Source of the DNA: Bacteroidales bacterium
GTDB lineage: Bacteria > Bacteroidota > Bacteroidia > Bacteroidales > UBA3824
Length of the DNA: 64,000 nt
Assembly (NCBI GenBank): GCA_017541145.1
Contig: JAFXZT010000041.1
Coordinates: forward strand, 1 to 64,000
Reading direction: 5' to 3'
The position numbers and the translations under genes were made by a program. The notes under the pieces are model-generated. The model was not told the DNA's origin. It saw only the letters and a program-made list of their open reading frames with translations, and ran no database searches. Position 1 is the stretch's first letter; each line of letters begins with the position of its first letter. This document shows, piece by piece, positions 18,501 through 25,944 of the stretch.

Positions 18501-19389
18501 CAGTCGGCATTTTTTGATCAGTAATTTCAAATTTATCGTCGTCAACTTTTGCGAAAATCAAACCCTGAGACGATGTTCCGAGAAGGATTTCTCCATTTTG
18601 AAGCTGACATGCAGAAACTATATTGTAATTGTTGAGCGGAATGATTTCAGTTTTATTGTTTTTGAAATACATCAAACCCTGATTGCAAGCAAGATATACA
18701 CAACCGTGAGATTCAAAGAAATTTACGGGACGACCCAAAACAGAAGAATCACGATGCAACAATTCGCCTTTTTTGTTTTCATCAAAACAACTTACAATCC
18801 GATGGATGTTGTCAGCTTTCCAAAATCTGTGTTTACTATCCTCAAATATCAAATTGTAAAAATCGTTTAAATCGCTGAAAGTAAAATCGGAATTGCGATG
18901 ATAATCAAGGGTTTTCATATCCATATCAAACAATCCGAACCCAGAAGAACCAACCACGAATTTACCGTTTTTCAGTTGCAAATATCCGTCAATACGCGGA
19001 TTGTATTCGCCGGGACGTAGAGTAACAACTACATCGCGTTTTCTATCGTAATATGAACTTCCCTGACTTGTACCGATCCAAAGACGTCCATCGTTACTTT
19101 TTTGTAAACAAGTAACATAATTGTCGGCAAGCTGAAGACTGTCAAATTTATTTTTGTTTAAATATGAAGTAAACTTGTATCCGTCAAACTTATTAAGTCC
19201 GTAAAGTGTACCAATCCATACATATCCTTCATCATCTTGACAAAAGCATGTAACTTGGTTTGAAGTAAGTTTGTCGCTTGAAAAAGATAACACTTCTTGG
19301 GCATTAGCCTCAAGGCTGTAAACTATTGTTATCAATATAGAAACCAAACTAAAATTGCTTTTCAAAACCCTCTGATAAAAGTTTATCAT
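15544..19389 (-). CDS. Hybrid two-component system sensor/regulator (HTCS) of the xylan locus
   Basis: One-protein two-component system of 1281 residues that normally senses oligosaccharide in the periplasm and activates the adjacent locus. A signal sequence (1-30, ending EANAQ) is followed by a beta-propeller sensor (about 33-630) with repeated WIGT-type blades (VWIGTLYGL, LWIGTSQG, WAGIHNKG), then a Y_Y_Y domain (about 655-735) and one membrane helix (about 740-761). The kinase has its phospho-acceptor His782 (THDIRTPLT) and N-box NLISNAFKYTPEGG (894-907). The receiver has Asp1075 (VVSDIMMP) and Lys1127, and an AraC-type HTH ends the protein (about 1175-1275). All catalytic residues are present. 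XynR of Prevotella bryantii plays this role for xylan; the ligand here is inferred from context. Confidence 0.96.
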   Translation of the reverse strand: MINFYQRVLKSNFSLVSILITIVYSLEANAQEVLSFSSDKLTSNQVTCFCQDDEGYVWIGTLYGLNKFDGYKFTSYLNKNKFDSLQLADNYVTCLQKSNDGRLWIGTSQGSSYYDRKRDVVVTLRPGEYNPRIDGYLQLKNGKFVVGSSGFGLFDMDMKTLDYHRNSDFTFSDLNDFYNLIFEDSKHRFWKADNIHRIVSCFDENKKGELLHRDSSVLGRPVNFFESHGCVYLACNQGLMYFKNNKTEIIPLNNYNIVSACQLQNGEILLGTSSQGLIFAKVDDDKFEITDQKMPTAWIEAVFEDSDNNIWAGIHNKGFVIIPKNKMKFETWNIPISSCATFYSVVSAVPGPDKSFYCMCTDYLIYQISDKGDILRTVSNEHDFVTFTSNYAASKNAVYKLDTATFKATKIASFNCDFITKLVEHKGKLYVATMSDGLEIIDLHTGRIENLNMFQKNRKGGYLCNNWINDMIVDGESIILATYSGVTCYNTVTKEFAMPELHDKLYTYNCTCLEKFSQDSLIIGTVKGLFCYRNSDGTTERLQNCDTLNNLSIKKIIKNNNNSLWISTSNGIWNYNISAASLTGYIKGNGLTDREYIRNLGLKISDSVIVFGNSKGFVAFNPLSKEVIGHRPDNPVVTGVFVDRKKVENNSQEPIVLQYGQNVLELNFSVFDFAEVENTIFEYSLNDNVPQTLPQGTNSLVLYNLPAGTYELKIRALQSDFCSDYSFVTIISKPPFYKSTIAYLIYLLIIAGIGYFIFVTVKRRKQQKIYEDKTQLLINATHDIRTPLTMIISPVEQLLKEETSEENRHRLSVIRRNADNILNLVNQILYLRKQDKNQIKLACRKTELKRYIASITSMFDETAKHRDVNLNLDFPEDDVEIYIDTDNFDKVIINLISNAFKYTPEGGEISVGITKVTENNTPYALITVKDSGQGLDEHDLKKIFTRFYQSGARPELKIEGTGIGLNICKMVVEQHHGRIIAQNREDKRGSIFSVFIPLGKDHLKPDEIVEDEVVVKETAKYPVKKYKLLFVDDDLEICRYISSEFSSKFDITICNNGQQAIKRLMDNPTDIVVSDIMMPIVDGLTLLRMIKTNVNINHIPVILLSGQNQFANRLEGLDKGADAFLAKPFVISELEITIKNLLKKNEALKIKYSGQQQQTLDKTNKVEFNDSDKLLIDNIMKCINENISNPDFNVTALAIKMKMSRVQIHRKLREFVGINASDLIRNIRLEQAGRLIKETKGNISEIAYSLGFNSPAHFSKVFKEHFGTSPTKYAESDDDIE

Positions 19390-19425
19390 TTTATTAAAAA
19401 TTAATTTGCATTCTTTTTATACACG

Positions 19426-19433
19426 CAAAAATA
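19426..19433 (-). promoter_or_regulatory. Candidate -7 box for the HTCS gene
   Basis: On the minus strand this is TATTTTTG, a full TAnnTTTG match, 36 bases before the start codon at 19389. The upstream TTTG box is not clear. Confidence 0.45.
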
Positions 19434-19492
19434 TTAATTTAATGATAAATAAAAAAATGAGTGTTTGAAATTTAACATTGCAAAATTCCAAA

Positions 19493-19621
19493 TCAGTTGC
19501 GCCGAGTGCTCACTTGAATACGCGGAGCATTAAAAATTTCGCCGGCAAACTCTCTGATATCCAGCTCAACTTTCCCGGAAGTAAAATCCGGAACATTGTA
19601 TGAAAAAAAGAGATTGGATTT
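19493..19621 (-). pseudogene. Orphan C-terminal ORF fragment
   Basis: In the 477-base gap upstream of the HTCS gene, a minus-strand frame of 42 codons without a start reads like a protein end (YNVPDFTSGKVELDIREF, then a short tail ending STRRN and a stop). It opens directly after an in-frame stop, so nothing upstream belongs to it. Its composition looks more coding-like than the surrounding AT-rich DNA. I do not recognise the parent protein. It could be the remnant of a gene lost beside the locus, or chance. Confidence 0.3.
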
Positions 19622-19632
19622 CTAAAAAAATA

Positions 19633-19659
19633 AAGCCGTTGCCATTACAACAACGGCTT
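19633..19659 (-). terminator. Rho-independent terminator at the end of the minus-strand locus
   Basis: AAGCCGTTG (19633-19641) pairs perfectly with CAACGGCTT (19651-19659). On the minus strand the stem is followed by TTATTTTTTT. It is about 210 bases past the CE6 stop codon and would separate that transcript from the HTCS gene. Confidence 0.75.
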
Positions 19660-19746
19660 AACTATATAAGTCACTCTTGCAAATTTATTTTTTTTATAAA
19701 ACTTAATATTAATATATAAAAAAGACCATTTTATTTTCTTACCTAA

Positions 19747-19784
19747 AACGGAATACACAGCTTAATAAAACCATGTACTCCGTT
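19747..19784 (-). terminator. Second hairpin downstream of the CE6 gene
   Basis: AACGGAATACA (19747-19757) pairs with TGTACTCCGTT (19774-19784) with one mismatch, and the minus-strand transcript continues with UUUU. It precedes the stronger terminator at 19633 and may act in tandem with it. Confidence 0.5.
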
Positions 19785-19866
19785 AGTTGTTTATTTTTTA
19801 GGCTAAAATTAATTCAATTAATTGCTTATTAATTGTAACACATATAGTAAAGAATCAACAAAAAAT

Positions 19867-20817
19867 TTATTCAGTAATATCTACGCCCATAAGTTTCAAC
19901 ATCGTTTGCGCATAACGCTTACCGATAATTCTATAGCCTTCAGCGCAGAAATGGAAACCGTCTACGCCGTTACCTTCACAACCCTCAGATGAAATCACAT
20001 GAGCTGTAGGAATTACATTAGGCAAAGTTGCGATAACCTCGTTATGACCATAACAAATACCATTGTTTTCCTTATGCAACATTTCTCCTGCAAGCAATGG
20101 ACAATCCTCTGCTGTAAGATTCAAATCTGTTAAAAGATCTTCGTAAATCTTTTTAACTCTTTTTGGCCAATCTTGTTGACAATTGTTTGTTTCGCCTTGA
20201 TGCAACAAAATACCACGAATAACACCGCTTTTTTGAGCTTCCTTTGCTGCCGTAACAAGTGTTAAATAAGGATTATTATCATATTCTGCAAGATAGTTTT
20301 TGTACCATCCATCAAAATCTGTTCTACCGCAATAGGCTTCACATCTATCTTTTTCAAAAGCCTCAATATCAGCACCACCAATCGCAACCATCACAATACC
20401 AATTTCTTGTCCTGACGGAAGATTTTCGAGCATTGTTCTGCCAAAATAATCTGCCGGAGTAAGCCCCGTATTGAATCTTGCAAGCGGCGGATTTGCCTTA
20501 CGCCAAGAATATCGAGCTGCTGAATAATTTGTAACATCACAATTTGCTACAATCATATTTTTCATACCAGAAGGAACATTGTTTCTATCAACATCCTCTA
20601 CCGCTGCATTACCTTCCATATTAGACTGACCGAAACAAAGAAAAACATTTAATGTTGTCTCTGTATTTGTATTGTTTTGCGGGTCTGTAGTATTAGGTTT
20701 ATTATCTTCGGTTGACGAATAAGGCTTATATTCTACCTTCTGTGGTTCGTCATCATCTTTACAAGCTCCCAATGAGAAAACCGACAAAAATGCTAATAGG
20801 TAAAAAATTCTCTTCAT
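19867..20817 (-). CDS. CE6-type acetylxylan esterase (SASA domain), surface lipoprotein
   Basis: Removes acetyl groups from xylan. I chose the ATG at 20817, because the frame extends upstream only to a TTG and this start gives a clean lipoprotein signal ending SLGAC (Cys19) followed by KDDDE, the acidic pattern of surface-exported Bacteroidota lipoproteins. After a Thr/Asn-rich linker the SGNH-like SASA domain begins with [10 protein letters not shown] (nucleophile Ser), continues with the HQGE block and ends with DGFHF (catalytic Asp/His region). Length is 316 residues. It is separated from the rest of the minus-strand operon by an unrelated ATPase gene, and has its own upstream repeats and candidate -7 box. 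It resembles the esterase half of the gene at 51806. Confidence 0.88.
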   Translation of the reverse strand: MKRIFYLLAFLSVFSLGACKDDDEPQKVEYKPYSSTEDNKPNTTDPQNNTNTETTLNVFLCFGQSNMEGNAAVEDVDRNNVPSGMKNMIVANCDVTNYSAARYSWRKANPPLARFNTGLTPADYFGRTMLENLPSGQEIGIVMVAIGGADIEAFEKDRCEAYCGRTDFDGWYKNYLAEYDNNPYLTLVTAAKEAQKSGVIRGILLHQGETNNCQQDWPKRVKKIYEDLLTDLNLTAEDCPLLAGEMLHKENNGICYGHNEVIATLPNVIPTAHVISSEGCEGNGVDGFHFCAEGYRIIGKRYAQTMLKLMGVDITE

Positions 20818-20928
20818 TGTTATTTTAATACTCAATATAATTATTATCGATATTTATAAAAAACATCAAAACAGTAAATGAAAAACTGAAGTAAATAATA
20901 TACTCAATCTCTCAATATTGTAACATCA

Positions 20929-20936
20929 CAAATTTA
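20929..20936 (-). promoter_or_regulatory. Candidate -7 box for the CE6 esterase gene
   Basis: On the minus strand this reads TAAATTTG, matching TAnnTTTG, 111 bases before the start codon. No TTTG box lies at the normal distance, as expected for an activator-dependent promoter. A pair of direct repeats lies 45-84 bases upstream of it. Confidence 0.4.
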
Positions 20937-20980
20937 ACAATAAAGCAATATTTAACAGATTTTTAAGCAGATAAATCCTT

Positions 20981-21020
20981 GTTTATTTGTAACAAAAGTT
21001 TGTTTATTTGTTAACAAAAG
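20981..21020 (-). repeat. Two direct repeats 21 bases apart, candidate activator site
   Basis: GTTTATTTGTAACAAAAG at 20981 is repeated as GTTTATTTGTTAACAAAAG at 21002, a 21-base step (two helical turns). The repeats lie upstream of the CE6 promoter box in the 474-base gap 20818-21291. A similar 21-base pair with the shared core ATTTGTAACA lies upstream of the GH10-CE1 gene. The rest of this gap holds an AT-rich palindrome at 21218-21233 and nothing else I can name. Confidence 0.5.
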
Positions 21021-21291
21021 CCTGTAGAAGCCCCTCGAAATGTAAAAGTATAGTAAATTAGACGTTAATTTTATATTGACTTTTTGATTATATCTTCAGA
21101 ACTTGGTAACAAGAAATACTAGAAAAAAAGACGTTATGAGCCGAAATAAAAAACAATAAAGGAACAACCAAAATTTATCTAACACATAAAATATTATGTA
21201 TAAATCGCAAAATTGGGATTTTATGCATAAAATACAATTATTTGCCGCACTGAGATACGAAACGAGGTAAGAAATATTGTCAATTAGAACA

Positions 21292-22491
21292 CTAATACAA
21301 CAATCCAACCATCCAAATCGGAATTTTGTTTCCGCGTGGCAATTCGATGTCATCAGCAAGGATATATGAATCGGGAACGTTTGCAATTTGACGGAATGTT
21401 TTACCGCCACCGCCAACTTCAAATGTATATTTGCCGTCAACTTTGAAATCTCCACAATCTTTGCCGTATTCTACCGTGTGCATTACGCTCAACTGGTTTA
21501 CAACAAAACATTCTCGCGCTGTTCCGACTTGAACGGGAACAGTAGCAAAAGCGTATAAAAGATTAGGATTTTCAAGAAAAATCTTATCCGGTTTCTGCAT
21601 TTTTTTTACTGTCTGCAAATCACTGTAAAGCATATTAATTAGTTTAGCATCCCTCAAATAATTGAGATATTCAAGAATAGTATTACGCTGTAAACCCGTA
21701 GTTTGCGCAAGTTTTGAAATATCAACATCATAAGGAACGTTTTGAGCCAAAACATTAATCAACGCTTTGATTTTGCGACAGTTTGACGGATTAACATTTC
21801 GTTGCTGTGTAAGTTCCACATCAATTACATAGTTTTCAGTTTGCTCAATAAGTGCATAATAATCAATAGGATTTGTAATGTAAAACGGATAAAAACCGTA
21901 TTGAAGATAATCGTGAAAATATTGCAGCGGACGACACAATTCGTTTACTTGCGCCGCAATTTGAAACGGAGATTCCAAAATTTCGTTTAATGTAACTGCA
22001 CTGATTTTTATACCCTTATAAAACTCCAAATATTCTCTAAACGACAATCCGGGCATATCGTATGCCCTACAACGACGAGACAAATCGGCATCACCATCCA
22101 ATATTTTTAAAAGCGAAGAACCGCTTAAAACAATTTTTAACGACGGATATATTTCAGAAATTTCTTTTATCTCGCGACTCCAATTCTCGTATTTGTGAAC
22201 TTCGTCTAAAACCAACAGTTTTCCGCCGATCTTATAAAATTTTTCTGCTACTTCCAAAATTGAATGTCCGCTAAAATAGACCCAATCAAGCGAGCAATAC
22301 AAAGCTTCTTGACTACCGGGATTAAAATTCTGTTTGATGTATTGCCTTAGAAGTGTAGATTTACCCACACCTCTTGCTCCACGTATACAAATCATTGGTG
22401 CTGACCAGTTTACGCATTGCATAAAACTTCTTACAAAATTCATGCTCGTAGTTCTGAGCATTATTTCTTGTTTGTCGAATAATATATCCAT
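21292..22491 (-). CDS. AAA_14/DUF4143 family ATP-binding protein
   Basis: A 399-residue cytoplasmic ATPase of the large prokaryotic family with an AAA_14 domain followed by a DUF4143 region. Walker A is GARGVGKST (38-46), Walker B is LLVLDEVHK (92-100), and a sensor strand IVLSGSS follows. A winged-helix-like region (LAQTTGLQRNTILEYLNYL) and a C-terminal DUF4143 part with FEVGGGGKTF complete it. These proteins are common in many copies in Bacteroidota and archaea, and their role is not settled. The gene interrupts the xylan locus between a terminator (22625-22673) and the CE6 gene, and has its own triple repeat at the start codon, so it is probably a separate, inserted unit. Confidence 0.88.
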   Translation of the reverse strand: MDILFDKQEIMLRTTSMNFVRSFMQCVNWSAPMICIRGARGVGKSTLLRQYIKQNFNPGSQEALYCSLDWVYFSGHSILEVAEKFYKIGGKLLVLDEVHKYENWSREIKEISEIYPSLKIVLSGSSLLKILDGDADLSRRCRAYDMPGLSFREYLEFYKGIKISAVTLNEILESPFQIAAQVNELCRPLQYFHDYLQYGFYPFYITNPIDYYALIEQTENYVIDVELTQQRNVNPSNCRKIKALINVLAQNVPYDVDISKLAQTTGLQRNTILEYLNYLRDAKLINMLYSDLQTVKKMQKPDKIFLENPNLLYAFATVPVQVGTARECFVVNQLSVMHTVEYGKDCGDFKVDGKYTFEVGGGGKTFRQIANVPDSYILADDIELPRGNKIPIWMVGLLY

Positions 22492-22496
22492 AAGAA

Positions 22497-22581
22497 TTTG
22501 CTTTTTACAGAAAGCAAAAATAAGAAAAATTTGCTCAATACAGAAAGCAATTTATGTTAAATTTTGCTCAATACAGAAAGC
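22497..22581 (-). repeat. Three 19-base direct repeats at exact 33-base period
   Basis: TTTGCTCAATACAGAAAGC occurs at 22530 and 22563, and with three changes (TTTGCTTTTTACAGAAAGC) at 22497. The unit has partly symmetric ends (TTTGCT and AAAGCAAA). The array ends 5 bases before the start codon of the AAA_14 gene. On the minus strand a TATTTTTG promoter box lies between the first two copies. This looks like an operator array for autoregulation. Confidence 0.7.
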
Positions 22582-22624
22582 TTTTCCGATTATAAACAGT
22601 AACGAATTTTCGGAAAGAAAAAAA

Positions 22625-22673
22625 ATCCGACGAAGTTGGTGATGTTTGTTGCATCACCAACTAAACGTCGGAT
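22625..22673 (-). terminator. Strong terminator after the GH10 gene
   Basis: ATCCGACG (22625-22632) pairs with CGTCGGAT (22666-22673), and an inner GTTGGTGATG pairs with CATCACCAAC. On the minus strand it is followed by eight T. It ends the minus-strand xylanase operon before the AAA_14 gene. Confidence 0.85.
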
Positions 22674-22699
22674 CTATTTAAATATGCAAAGCTACAAAA

Positions 22700-24007
22700 T
22701 TATTTTTCTGATAGACCGTCAGCAAAACCTTGCCATGTTACTTTCTTTTCTGCAAAATTTTCTGTCCAAAAACCTACCGGTTCGCCGTGTCTCCAAACGT
22801 ATGAAGGTGAAGCAGGCGCATCGGTAAGACACCATTGACAAATGCCGTACTGCTGATCTTTAGGTACTATTTCAAGGTATTTCTTCACTATAAATTTATA
22901 AAAATCAGCCATTCTCTGATGTTCAGCCTCTGTAACAGCCGGTGTTTGCAACTTTGTACCATTCCAACGGCTGTTGCCTCTTACGTAACCCATATCAAGC
23001 TCTGAAACTCTTACCAACTTGCCGGTGGCAGCCATAAGTTTGAACATATTTACGATATGGTCTTCGATATTTTTTTGGATGGCATCATCTTCATAACAGC
23101 TGATATGCATCTGTGTACCGATACCGTCAATCTTGGTAAAACCGTCAGATTCCCATTTCTTAATCCACGCAATAAGGCTTTTGAGTTTTTGGTTGTCGTC
23201 CCAATCAGATTCAAGATTGTAATCGTTGATAAACAATTTTAAATCATCGGGATTGCCTTGGTAATATTCTCTTGCAAATTTTACTGCATTACGAACATAT
23301 TCCAAATCACCCATGTGTTCCTGCCAATAAAAAACACCGTTGTTAACGTTGGTAGCATCGTCTGAATTGTTAATTTTGGTACTTTGAAGCTCATATATAC
23401 CGTCGCCGTCGGTGTCTTTGCCGGAAATAGGTTCATTGACCACATCCCAGGCTTTTACGTAACCGGCAGTTGCCTCCATAGCTCCTTTTATCCATGTTTC
23501 CATGGCTGTTTCAAGTTCAGAAGCACTCAATGTATTCAGATATTTTGGCTGTTGCTGAGAGTGCCATGCAAGTGTATGACCGAAAATAGAAACACCGGCT
23601 GAGCGTGCGTCACTTACAAACTGTTTAACACGTGTAAAATCCATTTGACCACTGGCATTGACACAAGAACTGTATTTCATTGCATTGCCTGCCACAATCT
23701 CCTCAAAATTTTCTTTAATGATGTCGCGAAGACCGTTTTTGTTGTTATGAAATTCGTTCACATCAAGAGCTGCAGAAACTTTGAAAAGAGGGTATTTTTT
23801 GTGATTGAGATAAGTTTTGAGACCGCCGGTACCGAGTACTACGTCATCATAATTTCCATCATCCTCAGGATTTGTACTTGGATCTGTTGGGTTAGAAGGA
23901 GTTGGCTTGTAATTTGGCTTTTCAGGAGCATCGTCATCCTTACATGAGTTGAAACTACCTGCTGCCAAAAGCAAAGCCAAGGAAACTATTAAGATTTTTC
24001 TATTCAT
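22700..24007 (-). CDS. GH10 endo-beta-1,4-xylanase, surface lipoprotein
   Basis: Cleaves the xylan backbone by a retaining mechanism. The lipoprotein signal ends FNSC (Cys22) followed by KDDDAPEK, a surface-export pattern, then a Pro/Thr/Asn linker to about residue 55. The GH10 barrel shows the conserved -1 subsite segment GHTLAWHSQ (143-151), acid/base Glu192 in WDVVNEP, the NDYN motif (261-264), TQMHIS (298-303) and nucleophile Glu336 in RVSELDMGY. All expected active-site residues are present. Length is 435 residues with no extra binding module. A hairpin separates it from the upstream binding-protein gene, and a strong terminator follows, so it is the last gene of the main minus-strand operon. 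Confidence 0.94.
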   Translation of the reverse strand: MNRKILIVSLALLLAAGSFNSCKDDDAPEKPNYKPTPSNPTDPSTNPEDDGNYDDVVLGTGGLKTYLNHKKYPLFKVSAALDVNEFHNNKNGLRDIIKENFEEIVAGNAMKYSSCVNASGQMDFTRVKQFVSDARSAGVSIFGHTLAWHSQQQPKYLNTLSASELETAMETWIKGAMEATAGYVKAWDVVNEPISGKDTDGDGIYELQSTKINNSDDATNVNNGVFYWQEHMGDLEYVRNAVKFAREYYQGNPDDLKLFINDYNLESDWDDNQKLKSLIAWIKKWESDGFTKIDGIGTQMHISCYEDDAIQKNIEDHIVNMFKLMAATGKLVRVSELDMGYVRGNSRWNGTKLQTPAVTEAEHQRMADFYKFIVKKYLEIVPKDQQYGICQWCLTDAPASPSYVWRHGEPVGFWTENFAEKKVTWQGFADGLSEK

Positions 24008-24052
24008 GTTTTATATGTGTTTTAGTATATCCGTTATACGAATTTTAAAAAA

Positions 24053-24097
24053 AATTGCTCCATTTTTTTTATTTTTTTAACAAAAAATGGAGCAATT
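24053..24097 (-). terminator. Intercistronic hairpin, partial terminator or mRNA stabiliser
   Basis: AATTGCTCCATTTTTT (24053-24068) pairs over 16 bases with its complement at 24082-24097, and the minus-strand transcript continues with a U run. It lies between the glycan-binding protein and GH10 genes of the same operon. No new promoter was seen, so it may set relative expression rather than stop all transcripts. Confidence 0.6.
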
Positions 24098-24119
24098 AAT
24101 TATTAATCAAAAAAGAAGA

Positions 24120-25910
24120 TTATTTTGTAATCTCAACATACTTGAGAGTAAATACATTACCTTTCTCTTGATTGTTGATTTTAATTTGTTTCAAAGTTTT
24201 TCCTTCAGGAATAGTGTATTTTGTATCATTATAATTGGTTACATTAGAACCATCCCAATTATAAAATGCGTCACCTTCAGTTCCATCTGTAAATACAGGA
24301 ACTAACTGACCACCACCAATAGATGACTCCAATGCCAAAAGAATTGTCTTAGCACCTTTTGCATCACTTTCTGCTATATCCAAAATAATTGTACCTGTAT
24401 AATTACCAGCAGGAGTAATTGAGATAGAACCATCACGATTAACTACAATTTTGTCTCCATCACCGCCAGCTACCTTATCAACAATTTGAATATGACCTTC
24501 AGGCAAACCTCTAGTAACCTCTACATACTTGAGAGTAAATACATTTCCATTCTCTTGATTATTGATGATGATTTTTTCAAGAGTTTTATCCGCAATTGGC
24601 TCTTGAGTGCTTTCATCTTCACCAATCTTATCTGTCTTTTCCGAACTAAAATCAAGCTTAGTATCATTATAGTTCAATTTGTTGTTAGCATCCCAATTGT
24701 ATCTTGTAGCCTTTGTTCCATCAGTAAATACAAAAACAATCTGACCACCACTAACAGAAGCTTCCAATGCCAATTTAACTAATTGAATTCCAGCACGTTC
24801 TTCTTCAGGAATAGTCAAAACAACTGAACTTCTATAATTACCTGCAGGAGTAATTGTGAGAGAACCATCCTCCTTGTTAACTTCTTTAGTTTCACCGGCA
24901 CCAACTGTAAGATTGTCAATAATATTAAGATGATTATATGGTAATTCAGGAAGGCTTTCAAAATATCCAGCATTCTTAAATTCAAGCTCGCCATCATTAA
25001 ACGGATAAGTCATTACAATTTCACCTTCCATTAAAGCTACAATAATTGCCTCTTTTGTAGCATCTTCAGGTATATCCATTTCTTCTCCTGCGATTTTCAA
25101 GCCTGTAATTATATCAAAATTAGTACCACTGATAACCATCTGAGTTTCGTCACCTGATTTCATTTTTACAGAAGTTATTTCAGGTACAGGGAATTTGTAA
25201 CCATCAAGTTTAACAATTCTGTTAGGATTGTTCCTATCGTAATTGAGAGCGATTTTACCGTCCCAAAGAGGAAGTACAATTCTATTTTCGGTTATTTCTG
25301 TTTTTTCATTTTCAACAATGTCAACGGGATTTTTGTCACCAACAAGGATATGAGCAACTCTACCTAAGTTTTCACCTTCGATAGTCATTGTCTTAGATTC
25401 CCAATCGGTTTTGAATCCGCCGTCATTGATTACAGGAACTGGAACATTATAACCACCATCCACTACTACTTTGGAAACGTCATAAGAGTCGTAATATAAT
25501 GTGATTTTGCCTTCAGCAAGAGCAAGTACAAGAGCTCCGTTAGTACTATTTTCCTTGTCGATTGTTGAAGTAATATCTTCTACTACTTCATCACCTTTTT
25601 TATACTCTTTGCCGTCAAGAGTTTTGCCGTCTTCTTCTGCAGTAAAGGTATGTGTTATTTTAAGAGCAGACAAAAGATTTGTACCACTAATTGTCATCAA
25701 CTTGTTTGCTTCATCAGCTGTTACACCGGTTATAGTCGGCAATTTATATAATCCGTCGCTGTTTACAACAGGATTGTCTCCTGCCGGTGTTTCAGGTCTT
25801 ACCTCAGCCACATCGGTAAGCTCATCGTCTCCACAAGAAGTGAAAACTGTAGAACCTGCCAATGTCAAGCCGGCAAGAAGTATTGATACTTTAAAAAAAT
25901 TCTGTTTCAT
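24120..25910 (-). CDS. Modular surface glycan-binding lipoprotein (IPT/TIG repeats)
   Basis: A 596-residue non-enzymatic lipoprotein, most likely a xylan-binding protein of the outer surface. The signal ends VFTSC (Cys26) followed by GDDE. Residues about 55-320 contain three similar beta modules with the IPT/TIG-like pattern MTISGTNL, MTIEGENL and MVISGTNF, each followed by a segment ending in GKI/GEI and a Tyr-containing turn. Residues about 325-466 and 470-596 are two copies of another module (ITPAGNY, then VFTDGT, YNWD, and finally NNQENGNVFTLKYVE), a clear internal duplication. The second type is likely the carbohydrate-binding end. It sits between GH5 and GH10 genes in the operon, where many Bacteroidota loci encode such SGBPs. 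Confidence 0.82.
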   Translation of the reverse strand: MKQNFFKVSILLAGLTLAGSTVFTSCGDDELTDVAEVRPETPAGDNPVVNSDGLYKLPTITGVTADEANKLMTISGTNLLSALKITHTFTAEEDGKTLDGKEYKKGDEVVEDITSTIDKENSTNGALVLALAEGKITLYYDSYDVSKVVVDGGYNVPVPVINDGGFKTDWESKTMTIEGENLGRVAHILVGDKNPVDIVENEKTEITENRIVLPLWDGKIALNYDRNNPNRIVKLDGYKFPVPEITSVKMKSGDETQMVISGTNFDIITGLKIAGEEMDIPEDATKEAIIVALMEGEIVMTYPFNDGELEFKNAGYFESLPELPYNHLNIIDNLTVGAGETKEVNKEDGSLTITPAGNYRSSVVLTIPEEERAGIQLVKLALEASVSGGQIVFVFTDGTKATRYNWDANNKLNYNDTKLDFSSEKTDKIGEDESTQEPIADKTLEKIIINNQENGNVFTLKYVEVTRGLPEGHIQIVDKVAGGDGDKIVVNRDGSISITPAGNYTGTIILDIAESDAKGAKTILLALESSIGGGQLVPVFTDGTEGDAFYNWDGSNVTNYNDTKYTIPEGKTLKQIKINNQEKGNVFTLKYVEITK

Positions 25911-25944
25911 TTCGATAAAAAAATTATTTCTTTTTTAATAATAA

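Noticed and set aside
18244..18870. 208-residue plus-strand ORF inside the HTCS gene
   Set aside because: It is a shadow of the propeller-coding region, without start context or a recognisable domain.
22497..22581. Possible small CRISPR array
   Set aside because: Only three 19-base units with 14-base AT-rich spacers, no cas genes, and a position right at a start codon. It fits an operator better.
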